Assembly: GCA_033032175.1 (NCBI GenBank)
Contig: CM065319.1
Coordinates: forward strand, 12,807,018 to 12,871,017
Length of the DNA stretch: 64,000 bases
Direction of reading: 5' to 3'
Source: Saturnia japonica
Lineage: Eukaryota; Arthropoda; Insecta; Lepidoptera; Saturniidae
In this document: in pieces, positions 22,216-34,330 of the stretch
Layout: the number at the start of each line of letters is the position of its first letter
How positions within the stretch are numbered: the first letter of the stretch is position 1
Translations under genes and position numbers: made by a program
Notes under the pieces: model-generated
Told to the model about the DNA's origin: nothing
The model's database searches: none
Seen by the model: only the letters and a program-made list of their open reading frames with translations

Positions 22216-24599
22216 ATATATAAACATAATTATTGATGCGATGACGCTACTTAACGCAAATTTGGATTGGAAACCTCAGGGGAAAAAGTAAACTATTACG
22301 ATCGAAACGGAAGGCCAGGTGCAATAGGCAGTGGTATTAAGAACCAGTTGATATACTTATTTGTTTATTTTTATATTTCAAAAATTTTGGAATAATAATT
22401 TATTTTCATTTGGAAATGAAATAATATTATATTTAATAATATAATTGAATAATGTACAAAGTGTAAGAAGCTTTACCTCTGTTGCGTGTCCCACGATATC
22501 ACACATTTTTACATAGTAAGTACTCGTAGTATTTTTATAAAATGAATTTTAATGAAGTAATTAATCTAAATAATATTAACTTATATATGAAATACATAAA
22601 CATCAACAAGTAATGCCGCGTATAAATATCACGTAAACTGTCTCGGCACTGACATTATTAATCTTTATAACCAATTTGAATTATTTACACTTTAAAGTTC
22701 ATATAGAATTCAACAAACTTGTCTTAGTAAATATCATAGAGAGCTGTTCATATTTTATTAGGTATTAGCCCGCGTTTTTTTTTATTTGAGGAAGGATTTA
22801 TTCCCGTTGACGTCGAAAATGAAACGACGCACACGCCATCTATTATGAACTGGTAGCACTAATACATAACCTTCGTGGGTGTGCCCACAACATCTCACTA
22901 AAATTTCATCGTAATTTGATAAATGCTTTAGAAACACCTTGGAGACAAACAAACAAACATCCATTTTTGTATAAATAAATGATAATACGGGAGCTTGTTT
23001 TCTTAGATGAATTGGTTTTCCCCAAGTCAATATAAGTACGATTACTTTCCTGACTCTTGTGTCTATTATATTTATAGAATTAATAGTAGAGAAAATATTT
23101 TAGCTATGTTCATAGTTTAAATTCTCCTACGAACTGGACTTAAAATATTTTACGGAAGTTAATAAAAAATATAATATTATTGTAGTAATACTTTTGCATA
23201 CGTTGAGAAGTAGAAATCATGTTGATTTCACCACTATATAGTAAAGCCACCTAAGATAATATTAGTATATACACTATTTTACATTTTTATGCCATGCACA
23301 ATAAGCGACTAAGTTGTGACCTGCGCCCACGCGCAGTTTTGTGTTAGAGTCGGTCATAGAAACGTGTAAATGTCGCTTAAACTGACTCAACACCTCAAAG
23401 GTGACCTTATTGTGATTCAGATTTTTTACTGTAATGTTAAATAATTCTCTAAAATATACTTTTTAATTAAATATAATTGTTAACCAATATACTTTACCCA
23501 ATATCTACTTTACTAGATAAACTGAAAATCATAAGTACAATAATATGTACTATACTTATTTAAATCAAAAGAACTTACTTACTTAAAGAAAAAACAAATT
23601 GATAATATAAAATTGGTATCGACAAGCAAATAATTCAAGATTTACCTTTTAAATGTATAAATTACATACATAATGTGTTATTCATTATATATATTCTATT
23701 AATGATACAAAAAGTAACATTAAATGTAATTTATTAGATTTAAATAGTAAAACAATACATTGTAGTCTGTACGCATACCTACATGTCTCTTTATCCACTC
23801 TGTATTGTTCCATAGTTCCGTATCTTTGATAAGTTTCTAAGGACATATAAACGTATCGTAATAAGACACAACGCCAACGTTATCACTTATAAGGTTATAG
23901 GGTTATTCCACCTATGATATTTACTATATTTGTGTATTAAATGTTGTTTAAATGTAGTTTATTTTATTGTCTGTTTCATGACGAATGTTCTGAAGAGTTG
24001 TTTGACCTCAGGCCATCAGCTCTTTTCTAATAGAGAACCACACGGGATGGTATACAAAGTTACAGTTACAACACAGTGTAAAAAAGACAAACAGTAGTTT
24101 AATTCCCCTCCTATTTTTAATGATCTCCACTAATATCCTCCTCTCCACAATCCAATAATAAAAAGAAAAAATTGTACATAAATATTTAATTAATGATAAC
24201 TCTTAATATACCATTTTACAGCCTGTTTATCAAAGTAGTTTTATTAGTTGTTGAAATATCTGAATATGTCACCTTTAAATGTAAATATATGTGTAAAAAA
24301 AAACGAACAAAATAACAAAAGATTCTTTCGTATATTTAAAAATCTGACGTTATGTTATTGTTATGCCACCATTCAAAACAAGGAGTAGGTAACGTCACCG
24401 AGGCGCCCTCTCAGGGCAAATGTCACGCCCGCAACCCACGTGCGCCTTGACATGCGCCAGCGCACCATTTATGTAAAATGTGTAGGTTTTATAACATGGA
24501 AATTGATATGTTTTCACATTTTGCTCTTCTGCGTGACTCAACACGATTCATGTGGGTATTTTCATTTTTTTATCGTTATAAGTGTTAGCGTTGTGTCTG
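22216..24599. other. AT-rich DNA, no supported gene
   Basis: Frames at 22782-23030 (82 aa, minus) and 24440-24622 have no motif. A GC-rich patch at about 24385-24465 (CGAGGCGCCCTCTCAGGGC, CACGCCCGCAACCCACGTGC) is the only compositional feature. No repeat shared with the rest of the window was recognised. Confidence 0.45.
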
Positions 24600-24895
24600 T
24601 AATCTCATGTAATCTTAAGTGACTATATGGCCTAAGCCATCTAGCACGCTAAGCCTAGTAGAAGACTGGGTCTCAAGTGCAGCTGCTGGCAGTGCCGGAC
24701 CATACCTACTGGTGCTTGATGATAGATCTTCAACCTGAGTGTGGTAGCTAGCCGAACGGGCATTAGAAAAAGCCTTACCACCATGCTATGGTTGAACACG
24801 ACGTCTTCGTTCACTGAAAAGTCAGGCTCATTGCAGGGATTCGAACCCACGTTGCTCGACGCGATGTCCGTACACGTTACCATTAGCCCTCATTG
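24600..24895 (-). mobile_element. 'Family A' tRNA-headed SINE, near full-length copy
   Basis: On the minus strand the 5' part carries GGGCTAATGGTAACG (A-box-like) and GGGTTCGAATCCC (B box), the bipartite internal RNA polymerase III promoter of a tRNA-derived SINE. The rest is a body with CCACACTCAGGTTGAAGATC and CACTTGAGACCCAGTC, and a 3' end near 24600 resembling CATCAGGTGAGATT in other copies. Other copies are at 9830, 28575, 36911 and 63767. Two opposite-strand frames of 64 and 80 aa are by-products. It is probably transcribed from its own promoter if active, but divergence suggests it is old. Confidence 0.65.
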
Positions 24896-25854
24896 CTTTA
24901 ATAATACTAGTTTTGTCATAGGTCAAAAATGTTAGTTGTGGTTTTCCTATTAACAAATATTAATTGTGTATTACTATGTACTTTTTTCAGTTACAATATT
25001 TCATAATAAATTGGCTCAAGTATATCGACGTAATTTGTATATAATATGTTGAAAATAATTTAATATGATGTAATTAATTGTTGTTCCGTTATGTAAGTAT
25101 TTTGTAATACTCAAAACACCGAAATGAAATATTTTCAAGAAATCAGTTATTTTTTTATTATATGTTAATATCATAATCACATCATTAATAAAACATAATT
25201 TTAAGATAAGCGTAGTTGAATTTTGTTGAAAAATGGACTAAAAATTGACAAACTTTGATAATGTTAACAGATATATTCTGTTATAATGATCTCGCTCACT
25301 ATAAATTGTTCAAACTCATAAACCTCACCTTTTTAGTTATTTTTTTGAATTACGGACCTTGTGATAGCTCTTGACCAGATGAAGATAAATAGAAAAATTA
25401 TCAGTTTATTTTATTTCAGTAAATTAATATCATAAACAGTATATCAGTTTCAGGTATTCATTCTATATGCATTCATCTCGACAAGAGAACGTTCTATTTA
25501 GAGGAGTTGCGAGCTCCCCGAGTGTCAACTATTTAGGAGTGACAACTGAATGAAAAAAAAATTAAAACTTATATATACCATCACAATGTATCTCAAATGT
25601 AGCAAATGATGTCAAACTTAGGGGGCCCCAGGTTTTTGTGTACGATAATTAAAGGAGTTAGTAAATTTAGAGAAACCACAAAAAAGGTCGTTCTTCATAT
25701 GGTAGTAGACTAACATATATTAGATATACATATAATTGTAATTGAGCGCGAAATTTTATAATTAGTCAAATAATTGTTGGTTAAATTTTGGCTGAGAAAC
25801 AGCACCGTCTGATGATCTTCGTTACAAAATATTACAGCTGATGCCAAATCTTGT
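24896..25854. other. AT-rich DNA, nothing recognised
   Basis: No open frame of note and no shared repeat. A short GC-richer patch is at 25500-25530. Confidence 0.4.
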
Positions 25855-25952
25855 TGTCGCATCGTTTCTTTTTTGTTTTGTTTCATGTATTGTCTTTTCT
25901 TTATAATTTATATTTTTTTGTGACAATAAACAATATTCGTTCTTTCTTTCAT
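25855..25952 (+). repeat. LINE-type 3' end with (TTTC)n tail
   Basis: T-rich 3' UTR-like sequence with GACAATAAACAATATTCG followed by TTCTTTCTTTC. The same layout, AATAAA then (CTTT)n, occurs in minus orientation at 39914-40015 and 47725-47790. This suggests three 3' ends of a retroelement that terminates in a tetranucleotide tail. The body is too diverged to classify. Confidence 0.45.
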
Positions 25953-26194
25953 ATTACCATTCTGCTCTAGGCGCCCATAAGCGCTTTTTACTGCTCAGGG
26001 TGCCACCCATGCTAGGCTACATCACACCACGTGGACGGCTTAAAAGGTTTACAAATAGAAATAAATGCATAATCAGTTAAAGGTGAACATGGAAACTATA
26101 AAATAAAGTAATACATTTTACCAATCAACCAAAATAAAAACTCGTTTACAAACTAAAATGCACACGCGGTAGAAATGAAACCTTGAGAAAATAT

Positions 26195-26305
26195 AAAAAA
26201 AAATCCTAAGTCACAGGACTCAAACTATCGACCAATCGTACTGTATATACCTACAACAGTGCGTACATGTCTGGTCATCACACCGCTAGGCCAATTCGAT
26301 GACGA
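26195..26305 (-). mobile_element. Degenerate tRNA-like SINE head
   Basis: On the minus strand the sequence has TGGCCTAGCGGT (fits the A-box consensus TRGYNNANNGG) and, about 60 nt downstream, AGTTTGAGTCC, two mismatches from the B-box consensus GGTTCGANTCC. Because the arms do not form a proper cloverleaf and the box spacing is wide, I call it a SINE head rather than a tRNA gene. Confidence 0.5.
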
Positions 26306-26407
26306 TCATAGTTGTGAAAATCAGGACTTAACACTATCACTTATCACTTAACCGTGTATTCTATCCCATTCTGTAGCAATCTAAATCCTAGATGTATGTG
26401 CTTTAAT

Positions 26408-26620
26408 CGACTTCAAAAAAGGAGGAGATTCTCAATTCGAATGTAGTTTTTTTATGGATATTCAGCCATAACTTCTTAAATGAACCGACTTAGATTATTT
26501 TTTTAAAGGGAATAATACCTTAAGGGTGGTCCCATTTTAATTTGATTGGCATTGGACCTTCGACTTCGAAGATACATCAGGGAACTCCTCAAAATCAATA
26601 TCAAATCAAAATCATTGAAC
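26408..26620 (+). repeat. Dispersed repeat 'family J', copy 1
   Basis: Shares ordered blocks with the reverse complement of 60275-60478: CTCAATTCGAATG, TTTTTTTATGGATA, ATAACTTCTTAAATGAAC, TAAGGGTGGTCC, GATTGGCATTGGAC and GGGAACTCCTCAAAA. Non-coding. Confidence 0.6.
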
Positions 26621-28574
26621 TTTTTTTTTCGTTTCATCGCTTTTTAAATCACAATGGTTCTAAAGAAGTTTTCATTATATTTGTGCTCATATCGCTTATG
26701 GTATTTAGAACCAATGTTAAAAATAAGATGTAAGCAAAGCTTAACTTATTTTAATATAGGTAATTAAAAATGTCAAAGCATATCCATAATTTTAAAATAC
26801 GTTAACATATAAACAATCCAGTCAACTCGATAAAGTCATAAATGGACAGTATAAAAGCCTCACGACTCATCTGCCTTTTAATTGGATTGGTCAGGTCATC
26901 TTATAAAGATGCTTTGACATTTAAATCCAAGTATGCCAGACCGGTTTTCTTGCCTTTTTAATCTCATCGAATTTCGCATCATTTCCCATACAGAAGCATT
27001 CTCGGAAATGACGCACAGCCTGTCGCACCTTGACATTCGTGTCAAATGTCAACCGGTTATTGACCCCGTATGCGTGTGTGCGTAGGGCACCGCAAACTGC
27101 ACTAAGGCTTTTTACAAACTATACTACTATAACATAGTTTTTTTTTACTATAGGTTTTTGTTTGTGTTGTTTAAGATGTGTTGTATAAAATTAGATTATT
27201 TTATATTCATCAGAGACTTTTTTACAGTTCTTTGGTACAAATATGTATTTTTAATCTGAGTAACATAATTATAAAAAAATGTCCACAGTAAAATAATCAA
27301 GTATTAAATCTGTTGTTTTTTTACATTAATATCCCATGAAACATACGTTCTTGTATTTACATATTATTGTAATTACTAAATACAAGAGATAGGTAATTAT
27401 AAAAACTAGCGATCGCAACATTTTGATCATAGACTATTTTCTTTTTGACATTTGCAGTATTCATGAACCTAAACAATGAGTATTATCTACATCACTTGCT
27501 GTCACTTTTCGTTGAGTGACAATGTCAATATTTTGGGGGATCTAAGTTTAATGCCAATTGTCGGATTAGGTTTCGTAATATTAACTTATTTAATTTAATA
27601 TATTAGTAACAGGTATTATAAATAAATTTTAGCTTTCTGCACTCCTTTCCCATTTATAAACTTTAACCATGGCAAATCTCACAGTATTCCGTGTAAGCAA
27701 TACGCATAAAAAGGGGTAGAAAGCTTTTGCTTCACGTATTAAAATAATATATAGATAATTTTGGATTTAGTGTAATAATTATTTAATTGTAAAGTAAGAG
27801 TTTTGGTTATTCTTATTCCTAGCACGAATGTCACTATATGTTAATTCTAGCACATGTTTCTATTATATATTTAAAATATACAAAAACATGTTTGCCCAGA
27901 TAATTCTGTCACAGGAAAACAAAACAAAAACAATGTAACAATCACTTCATCGCATACTAAAAGCGAGGTTGTAAATTGTTTATAAAATATTTAGGAAGCG
28001 TATGTAATGTAGTGAACTTTGCTTTTAAAGGTAAACTAGTTTTTACTTTATCTCGGCCGGCGACTATTTGAATATTAACGGTCTATTGCGACCGTATTTA
28101 TGGTAGCGGGAAATCATTTCTGTAATGATATCGTAATGTATATCTACATAATTAGTATGTAATAAACATTATTATTTATTGCACCACAAATTAGTCTTTA
28201 TTGGTGTTGGGGTTAGATGACATTTTTTCATGAATTGAAGGCTAACATTAATTATATATTAACATTAACGTATCATAATACGTTAATATTAACTCAATAG
28301 TGCATACGTCGTATTTCGTAGCACAACGTTATGTGACTGATTAGTGATAGATTTGCAACTGAAACGTGGAGATTTACCGAACGAATACTATAGTACTATA
28401 TCCTAAATTCTAATATGTCAAAATTAAAGGGAATAAAAAAAATATACAGCTTCTAAATCAGTAAGAAGTGCGAGGGATAAGGCAATGTTAATACTAACCT
28501 ATTTTAATTAATTTCTACATAACATGATTCTTAAATGAAAAAAATTAAGAATGTAGTAAAATTCCTTAAATAAT
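26621..28574. other. AT-rich DNA, no supported gene
   Basis: A GC-richer patch at 27010-27110 (GACGCACAGCCTGTCGCACC, TGCGTGTGTGCGTAGGGC) is isolated. No repeat or coding signal recognised. Confidence 0.4.
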
Positions 28575-28790
28575 ATACACAGACACCTTGTCCATAGACA
28601 TGAGTTCGAATCCCTACAATAAGTCTGCGCTTTCGCTGAATGAAAACATTGCGATGAAGCCATAGTACGGTGTCATTTTCTAAAGTCGAAAATCTGTTGC
28701 CAAGTATTTATAGGTGTAGGTATTCCGGCAGCTGCACTTGAGAGCCGGTTCTCCCACTAGGCTTACCATCAAGTGAGATTGTGACCAAAC
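28575..28790 (+). mobile_element. 'Family A' SINE copy (plus orientation)
   Basis: The only copy reading 5'-3' on the plus strand. It has GAGTTCGAATCCCTACAAT (B box), CGCTTTCGCTGAATGAAAAC, GTCGAAAATCTGTTGCCAAG, AGCTGCACTTGAGAGCCGG, CCCACTAGGCTTACC and the 3' end CATCAAGTGAGATTGTGACC. The A-box region is eroded. The 60-aa minus-strand frame 28680-28862 is its shadow. Confidence 0.7.
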
Positions 28791-29509
28791 GCTAAACTTA
28801 AAAAGAATTAAAAATAATAACGACTTTTTGATTGATGCATTTAAAAGACGATCTTTTAACAAAGCGAAAGTTAATATTTAAATATCAACAACACAATCAT
28901 TAGCAAATATAACAAATGAGTTTATATTAAAGACATTCACGTTAAAGATAACCACAAGATTACGACGAAAACCTGATTCTGAGAATGCGTACCTATTACG
29001 GTTGACAAATTTTAATACGCCTAATTAATATTAATAACGTGATTTTGTCGATGATGGGGAATTAATTTAAATGGTCCTGCTACGAAGCGTGAGAACGTTT
29101 TGTCAATAAACGGTCATCCATCGATAATCGAATAATTTGTTTCTTTTGTTTATTGACGATAATAATTTATTTGGTTTTGTTTGTTTTATTGTGAAAGTAG
29201 TTTAGCATCAAGGAATTTGGGCGGCAAAATAACTTTTAATTACGAATTTTTGGTGGGATCTATGTCTGTCATCTAGTGGTTTTTGGTTTTTAGAAGCTTT
29301 TATATTGTTAGTATAGGTCAAATCTTTTTTTCTTCTTTACTTTTATGACCTTTAACCCTTTGGGTTATGTCGGCCTAGTCAAATTAACACATAATATTTA
29401 AAGTAACAACAAATAAAGTTGTATACCGATAGGGCGTCAGTACTACCAGGTTCTCACATATTGAGACCATGGAGCCCTTTCAGACTTTTCCTCTCTGTAA
29501 TCTTGGAAA
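28791..29509. other. AT-rich DNA, nothing recognised
   Basis: No gene-like frame or shared repeat found. Confidence 0.4.
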
Positions 29510-29730
29510 TGAATTTTAAAACAGTTATCCCCGACCGATTGAGCTGAAATTTTGCATACACGTTTACTTTAGATGACAATGCATGGTTAGCTAAGTAACG
29601 TCTTTCTATATCCAATATGTCGGACTCCTAAAGATGATGAACCAGTTATTTTTTATGCACCCCCATGATATGGTCATCAAATGAAAGGGTTTACTGAGAA
29701 AAATACGATAATAAATATTAATAAAATAGT
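29510..29730 (+). repeat. Degenerate 'family K' repeat copy
   Basis: Contains CCCGACCGATTGAGCTGAAA, TTTTGCATACACG and GTCATCAAATGAAAGGGTTT, with TTACTGAGAAAAATACGATA at the right. The last part resembles 17425-17490. Old and loosely bounded. Confidence 0.35.
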
Positions 29731-30434
29731 TTTATAAAACAAAGCTTTTGTTTGCTAAAATTGATTGAAATATCAAAGAAAAGCTAATTTTTAAAAAGTT
29801 TCTCATAATTGATAATTTTTTTACTAATAAATTTGTGTTTTTTCCCCTATATTGTGTAGTATTGGTGGCATTTTCAATAATAAAGATAAGTAATTTTCCA
29901 CATGTGAAGTAGATTGGAAAAAAAACATGAACCATGACTTCTGAAGTGCCACAAAAACACGCTGAAAAGTAGTAACAAAGTGCCATCATTCCGTTAAAAT
30001 ACAGAAACCATCATAGGACAATATAATTAATTACACAATAATGGCAGTAATGGTCCTTAATGAAGAGGATTAGTTGTCAAGATAGTAAAAAAAACTTTAA
30101 AAACTTTATGCCTCGGTAAAAAAAAATTATTCTTATCTCGCCAATATGACGGCTCTTTGCCTGATGATAAGCACAGTACTAAGCATAATAATGTATATAG
30201 AAAAAATTCGCAAATAATCGTTTCGCAAATAATCAATGCATAACAAATACCGTGTATTAAATTGGATTACATATGCAATATTGCCATGCGTAGTGATGCA
30301 AAAATATTATTATTTTTGTCTGTGAAATTATGGTTATTAAAAGACTATAATAATATTTATAATGACAAAATTAGGTCCTTACAACATGGGGTGACGACAA
30401 CGCAACCTAATTTGTTTGGAAACAGGCATTGTCT
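29731..30434. other. AT-rich DNA, nothing recognised
   Basis: Frames at 29732-29989 and 30262-30462 show no motif. GATGATAAGCACAGTACTAAG at about 30162-30182 resembles 44650-44672, a weak hint of a shared old repeat. Confidence 0.4.
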
Positions 30435-30625
30435 GGTAAGTAATTTTTTTTTTTCGTGGTGAAACTCGTTATGGGTACTCACCCGCCCGGGGGACGAGTG
30501 GTTATGTGAGACTCCTACTCACTAAAACTCCACGGTGTACCATCCGTCGCGTGTCGCCTCGATGGAGCGACGCGGGACCTGCAATAGCATACAACCTAGG
30601 CCTAATTCCTCCGGAATAATAGGAG
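30435..30625 (+). repeat. GC-rich repeat-like block of unknown family
   Basis: After a T run, the block reads GGTGAAACTCGTTATGGGTA, CTCACCCGCCCGGGGGACG, GTTATGTGAGACTCC, CTCACTAAAACTCCACGGTG and CCTCGATGGAGCGACGCGGG. No second copy is in this window. I recall similar sequences dispersed in lepidopteran DNA and suspect a retroelement fragment, but the sequence alone only shows a sharp GC-rich block with a T-run boundary. Confidence 0.4.
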
Positions 30626-31848
30626 GGTTATTAGAATCTCAAAACTATGAATATACTATTATGGTTTTTGTCAATTGTTGAATTTATTGACTTAAATAAT
30701 TACGCTATAAAAATGTACATCAGTAATTGTGTATACATAATTATCGAAATTGTGCAATAAAAAATTTACTAACATTAAGATTCTAAATTACATAAGCGGC
30801 GAGGTACGTTTTGATTTATCGTAACTTACGCGTTTAGGCGCACCATTGTAATTTACTAAAGCTTTCTATTATGTATCGAAGTTTAAAGTGAGAGCTATAT
30901 TATGACTGTTCCACACCGTATTTAATGAAACAATTCAACAAACCCGGCTCGATACAATGGACATAGAATGGGTGCTTGCCATTTCTTAAGACTCACTTAG
31001 TGAATAGATACATTTGAATACGCACATTCTCGGTTAGGAAATCACTGTATAAACTGTAAAATGTGAAATGAAATCATTTTACAGAACTAGTGTAAAAATA
31101 ACTCTAAAAGAACTAACTTGCTACTTTATTCGAGAAAAAAAGCATTTCCTAACTTGTATTACTTAGTGGTGTAGTGTGGCTTTTGGCGTAGGCCAAATCG
31201 CCGCACTTGTACTTGGGTATTTAAATCCAAAAAATGAAATTTAAAGAACTTCTGGGCAAGAAAAGTTAGTTATAAAAGTTATTATTTTTAATATGTTGGC
31301 GGTCGAGCTACACTCGGTTTCTCATCACACTACTCATATAGGTAACCTGGAAAGTAATCAGCTCAAAATTCAAAATTTAATTTAATGTACATAAAAATTG
31401 CTCATTTTGTAATTTGCTAATTAATAATGTAATTTTGCTGCCCCCGCTACGCTGCGCATCTGATATTCGTCTCTTTGCTTATCCAAAGATAAATCCAATC
31501 AAATTCATCTTACTTACAAACAAAAATTTCAATGTTTGCGTTTGACTAAGCGTATTGACATAATTGGTTTTGCGACCGCGAACGCCGAACGTATCGAATA
31601 CCAAAACAACATGTTACTAAATAATTCACAAACAAGCAAGATCGGTGAGGTAACGACGCGCTATGCCATAACAATGATCGAATACGCGGCTCTACCGAAA
31701 CATGTGTTGTGTAAACATTATTTGAGATAAGTACATACTTCGTCGATCATTTGGTAACTAATAATAAACGTTCTTAGTTCCTTTTATATGTTATCACTTA
31801 GAACCATCATATTACTAAACATGAGAAGACTTTTTGTACCCTACCGCT
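30626..31848. other. AT-rich DNA, no supported gene
   Basis: A short GC-rich patch at 31438-31462 (CTGCCCCCGCTACGCTGCGC) and a weak short inverted pair (GTGGTGTAGTGTG near 31168; CACACTACTC near 31325). The 64-aa frame 31536-31730 has no motif. Confidence 0.4.
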
Positions 31849-31852
31849 GGAA

Positions 31853-32579
31853 GATCTTGGCACAGTGCTCGATGGCCTCGACAAAGTTTCTCAACAGATG
31901 GGCCTTAAAATGAACATGGATAAGACGAAAATCATGTCGAATGTCCATGTGGTGCCCACCCAATATCAGTTTGGAACTCTTGTCTAGAAGTTGTTGAAGA
32001 ATATGTCTACCTGGGACAAACAGTCCAGTTAGGTAGGTCCAACTTTGCAAAAGAGGTAAGTCGAGAATCCAACTCGGCTAGGCAGCGTTCGGGAAACTGC
32101 GCGACGTCTTCTCGTCCAAAATACCTCAGTGCCTCAAGACGAAAGTCTTTGACCAGTGTGTGTTGCCAGTGATGACATACGGCTCAGAGACGTGGTCGCT
32201 CACTGTGGGCCTCATAAGAAAGCTCAAGGTCGCTCAGCGAGCTATGGAGAGGGCTATGCTTGGTGTTTCTCTACGAGATCGAATCAGAAATGAGGAGATC
32301 CGTAGACAAACTAAGGTAACCGACATAGCCAAAAGGATTAGCAAGTTGAAGTGGCAGTGGGCGGGGCACATAGTTCGGAGAACTGACCGCCGTTGGGGCA
32401 GAAAGGTTCTCGAGTGGAGACCACGCACCGGAGAGCGCAGCGTAGGGCGGCCCCCCACTAGATGGAAAGACGACATAATAAAGGTCGCTGGGAGCCGTTG
32501 GGTGCAGGCCGCACAAGATCGGTCGATCTGGAGATCTATAGAGGAGGCCTATGTTCATCAGTGGACGTCCTGCGGCTGA
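31853..32579 (+). pseudogene. RTE-like reverse transcriptase, C-terminal remnant
   Basis: Three frames are needed to read it. Frame one from 31853 gives DLGTVLDGLDKVSQQMGLKM, then NMDKTKIMS (the RT region after the palm), and hits TAG at 31985-31987. Frame two from 31984 gives LEVVEEYVYLGQTVQLGR, then SNFAKEV. Frame three has an in-frame TAG at 32079-32081 and then stays open to the TGA at 32577. The last stretch includes YGSETWSLT, AQRAMERAMLGVSLRDRIRN, WAGHIVRR, GRPPTRWKDD and a WTSCG end, which is the conserved tail of RTE-type endonuclease/reverse-transcriptase proteins common in insects. With two frameshifts and two stops it is inactive. The 139-aa frame at 32160 is the best-preserved part; its ATG is internal and not a real start. 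Opposite-strand frames here are shadows. Confidence 0.85.
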
Positions 32580-32580
32580 A

Positions 32581-32598
32581 ATGATGATGATGATGATG
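32581..32598 (+). repeat. (ATG)n microsatellite, RTE 3' tail
   Basis: Six ATG units follow one A after the reverse-transcriptase stop codon. Being exactly at the end of the element, it is best read as the element's replication tail, not an independent microsatellite. Confidence 0.8.
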
Positions 32599-33479
32599 AC
32601 CGCTCCGCATTAACCTTTCACTCGAAAATTTCTTAAGTTCTCTGACGCATAATCAGTCATTTGTTTGGTTGAAAATGAGTGGCGATGATATATATGACTC
32701 TTTAATCAGGAATTTGAGCTTGCTACGCGAATTTATATGATGTAGCCAGGTTTATCCGTGGTATGTATTGATGTGTGTGTGGTAGATGCTAAGTATAAGG
32801 TACATTGTGCATGATTCTGTATATGTTGAGTGGTAAAATAAGTTAAAATCTGTCGAGATACATTAGTCTGTTATGAGCCAGTCAACTTTTGAAGCTTAAT
32901 TTGTCACCGTCTTCAGCCTTACTGCGTGCCACTTATCATTACAGTTATCATAAAAGTAAGATATAATAATATATATAGTACCTATGAACAAAAATGGTTT
33001 TTTGAATGCTCGAATTCTGTGTTAACAAATCATTCTTCTGATTGCGTTGAAACTTTGTACAGATGATGTTGACACTCGCACATAGGTTATCACAGATTGT
33101 GTGCGAGTTTTAAGTATTTCGAACGTCGCGTCGGCTTGAAAATTAAATATGAGGAAGGATCTAGGCTGTCTATCATTACGCTTTTTGATAGGGATTGAGC
33201 AGTAATATTTAAATAATAAGAGTGAGCCTTCTTTATTTTGAAATAAAACACGTGTACTTACACGTACTTGTAGATACGTAGTTCCTATAGAAAATCAAAA
33301 GCACTACAACAAAACAACAAAAATATATTTTGAATGAATTGGATAGTCTCTTACATAGTATTGTTATTTATCATTCTATTTATATTAACTCTATATCTTT
33401 TTATTACGAAGTATTGTTATAAAATTTTCAAATTCCATTGTGCCCATAAAAGGTGTGCTGTAATTTAGTTAATGTATCA
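32599..33479. other. AT-rich DNA, nothing recognised
   Basis: No gene-like frame or shared repeat found. Confidence 0.4.
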
Positions 33480-33700
33480 ACAACACGTGGGTAGCTACGT
33501 CCGCGTCAGAAACGTGATTAAGCTCGCAACGGTCACAATATTATCAAATAAACGAAGCATCAGAGGGACAGTTTAGAGAGCCGATACAAGAGGGATAACA
33601 CATAGGGACGCGCGTGCGCGTCTCGCGACAAATGTCTTCATTATTCTGCCCACGCGCATCGAACCGACCGGTCAAAGATCAATATAGGTAAATGTAGACA
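33480..33700. other. GC-rich island of unknown role
   Basis: CpG- and GC-richer than its flanks, with ACGCGCGTGCGCGTCTCGCG, CCCACGCGCATCG and an ACCGACCGGTC palindrome-like tract. It ends in ATATAGGTAAATG, which could serve as a splice donor if transcribed on the plus strand. No coding frame, no repeat partner. A regulatory element or non-coding exon is possible but unproven. Confidence 0.3.
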
Positions 33701-33728
33701 CGATATTACAAAATTTTATTATTAAATG

Positions 33729-34330
33729 GCTAGCCCGGCAGACGTTGTTCTTCCCTTTCCGGTAGTTAATGGCTCGACCACAGCTCACACCTATCGCATT
33801 CTAACACAGCTATGAATCATCGTCTCGATAAAACAAATATATAAAATATATTATATGAATATATGAGCTCAAACGGTCAAGTCGTTCAGTAAAAAATAGA
33901 ATCATTAACAGACGCACTCAAGATTTTATATACTATATGACTGGCTGTGACCGCGACTCCACTCGCATAAACAAAATAATGTTTTTAACGGAATAATAAG
34001 TATCCTATGTTTTAATCCGAGTTATAACCTATCTGTGTGCTAAATTTCATCCGAATTCGTTAAGCCGTTTTTATGTAATTGAGTAGCAAACTAACAACTA
34101 GCTGGGCCCATAGATGTTGTTCTGTCCTTTCTGGTAGTTAATGGCTCGACTATAGCGCCTTCTCTCGGATTGTATCATATCTATAAACTATCGTCTCAAT
34201 AAAACAAACAATACTATGTAAATATTAGCTTAATTGGTCAAGTCTGTCAGAAGTTATACGATTTTATATAGTCACTAACAGACGCACACAAGATTATAAT
34301 GTGTAATATTAGCTGTGCCCCGCAGTTTCA
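33729..34330 (+). repeat. Two tandem diverged copies of repeat 'family P'
   Basis: Unit 1 starts near 33729 and unit 2 near 34100, a period of about 371 bp. Shared blocks are GCCCGGCAGACGTTGTTCT / GGGCCCATAGATGTTGTTCT, GGTAGTTAATGGCTCGAC, ATCGTCTCGATAAAACAAA / ATCGTCTCAATAAAACAAA, GGTCAAG and CACTAACAGACGCACACAAG. Each unit is followed by a GGCTGTGACC/AGCTGTGCCC block and a CACTCGCAT/CACCCGCAT end. A third partial copy lies at 41230-41330. It may be a local duplication or serial insertion of the same element. Confidence 0.6.

Larger units (their letters stand above)
31849..32598 (+). mobile_element. RTE-like LINE, 5'-truncated, with (ATG)n tail
   Basis: The segment runs from the middle of a reverse-transcriptase ORF to a simple-repeat tail. 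Coding similarity begins near 31853 and the stop TGA is at 32577-32579. It is followed at once by (ATG)6 at 32581-32598. An almost absent 3' UTR and a short-tandem-repeat tail are hallmarks of the RTE clade. The catalytic palm with the F/YADD box is missing because the copy is 5'-truncated, as is usual for target-primed reverse transcription. Confidence 0.8.

Noticed and set aside
32234..32558. 80- and 95-aa minus-strand frames
   Set aside because: Shadows of the RTE reverse-transcriptase remnant read on the other strand.
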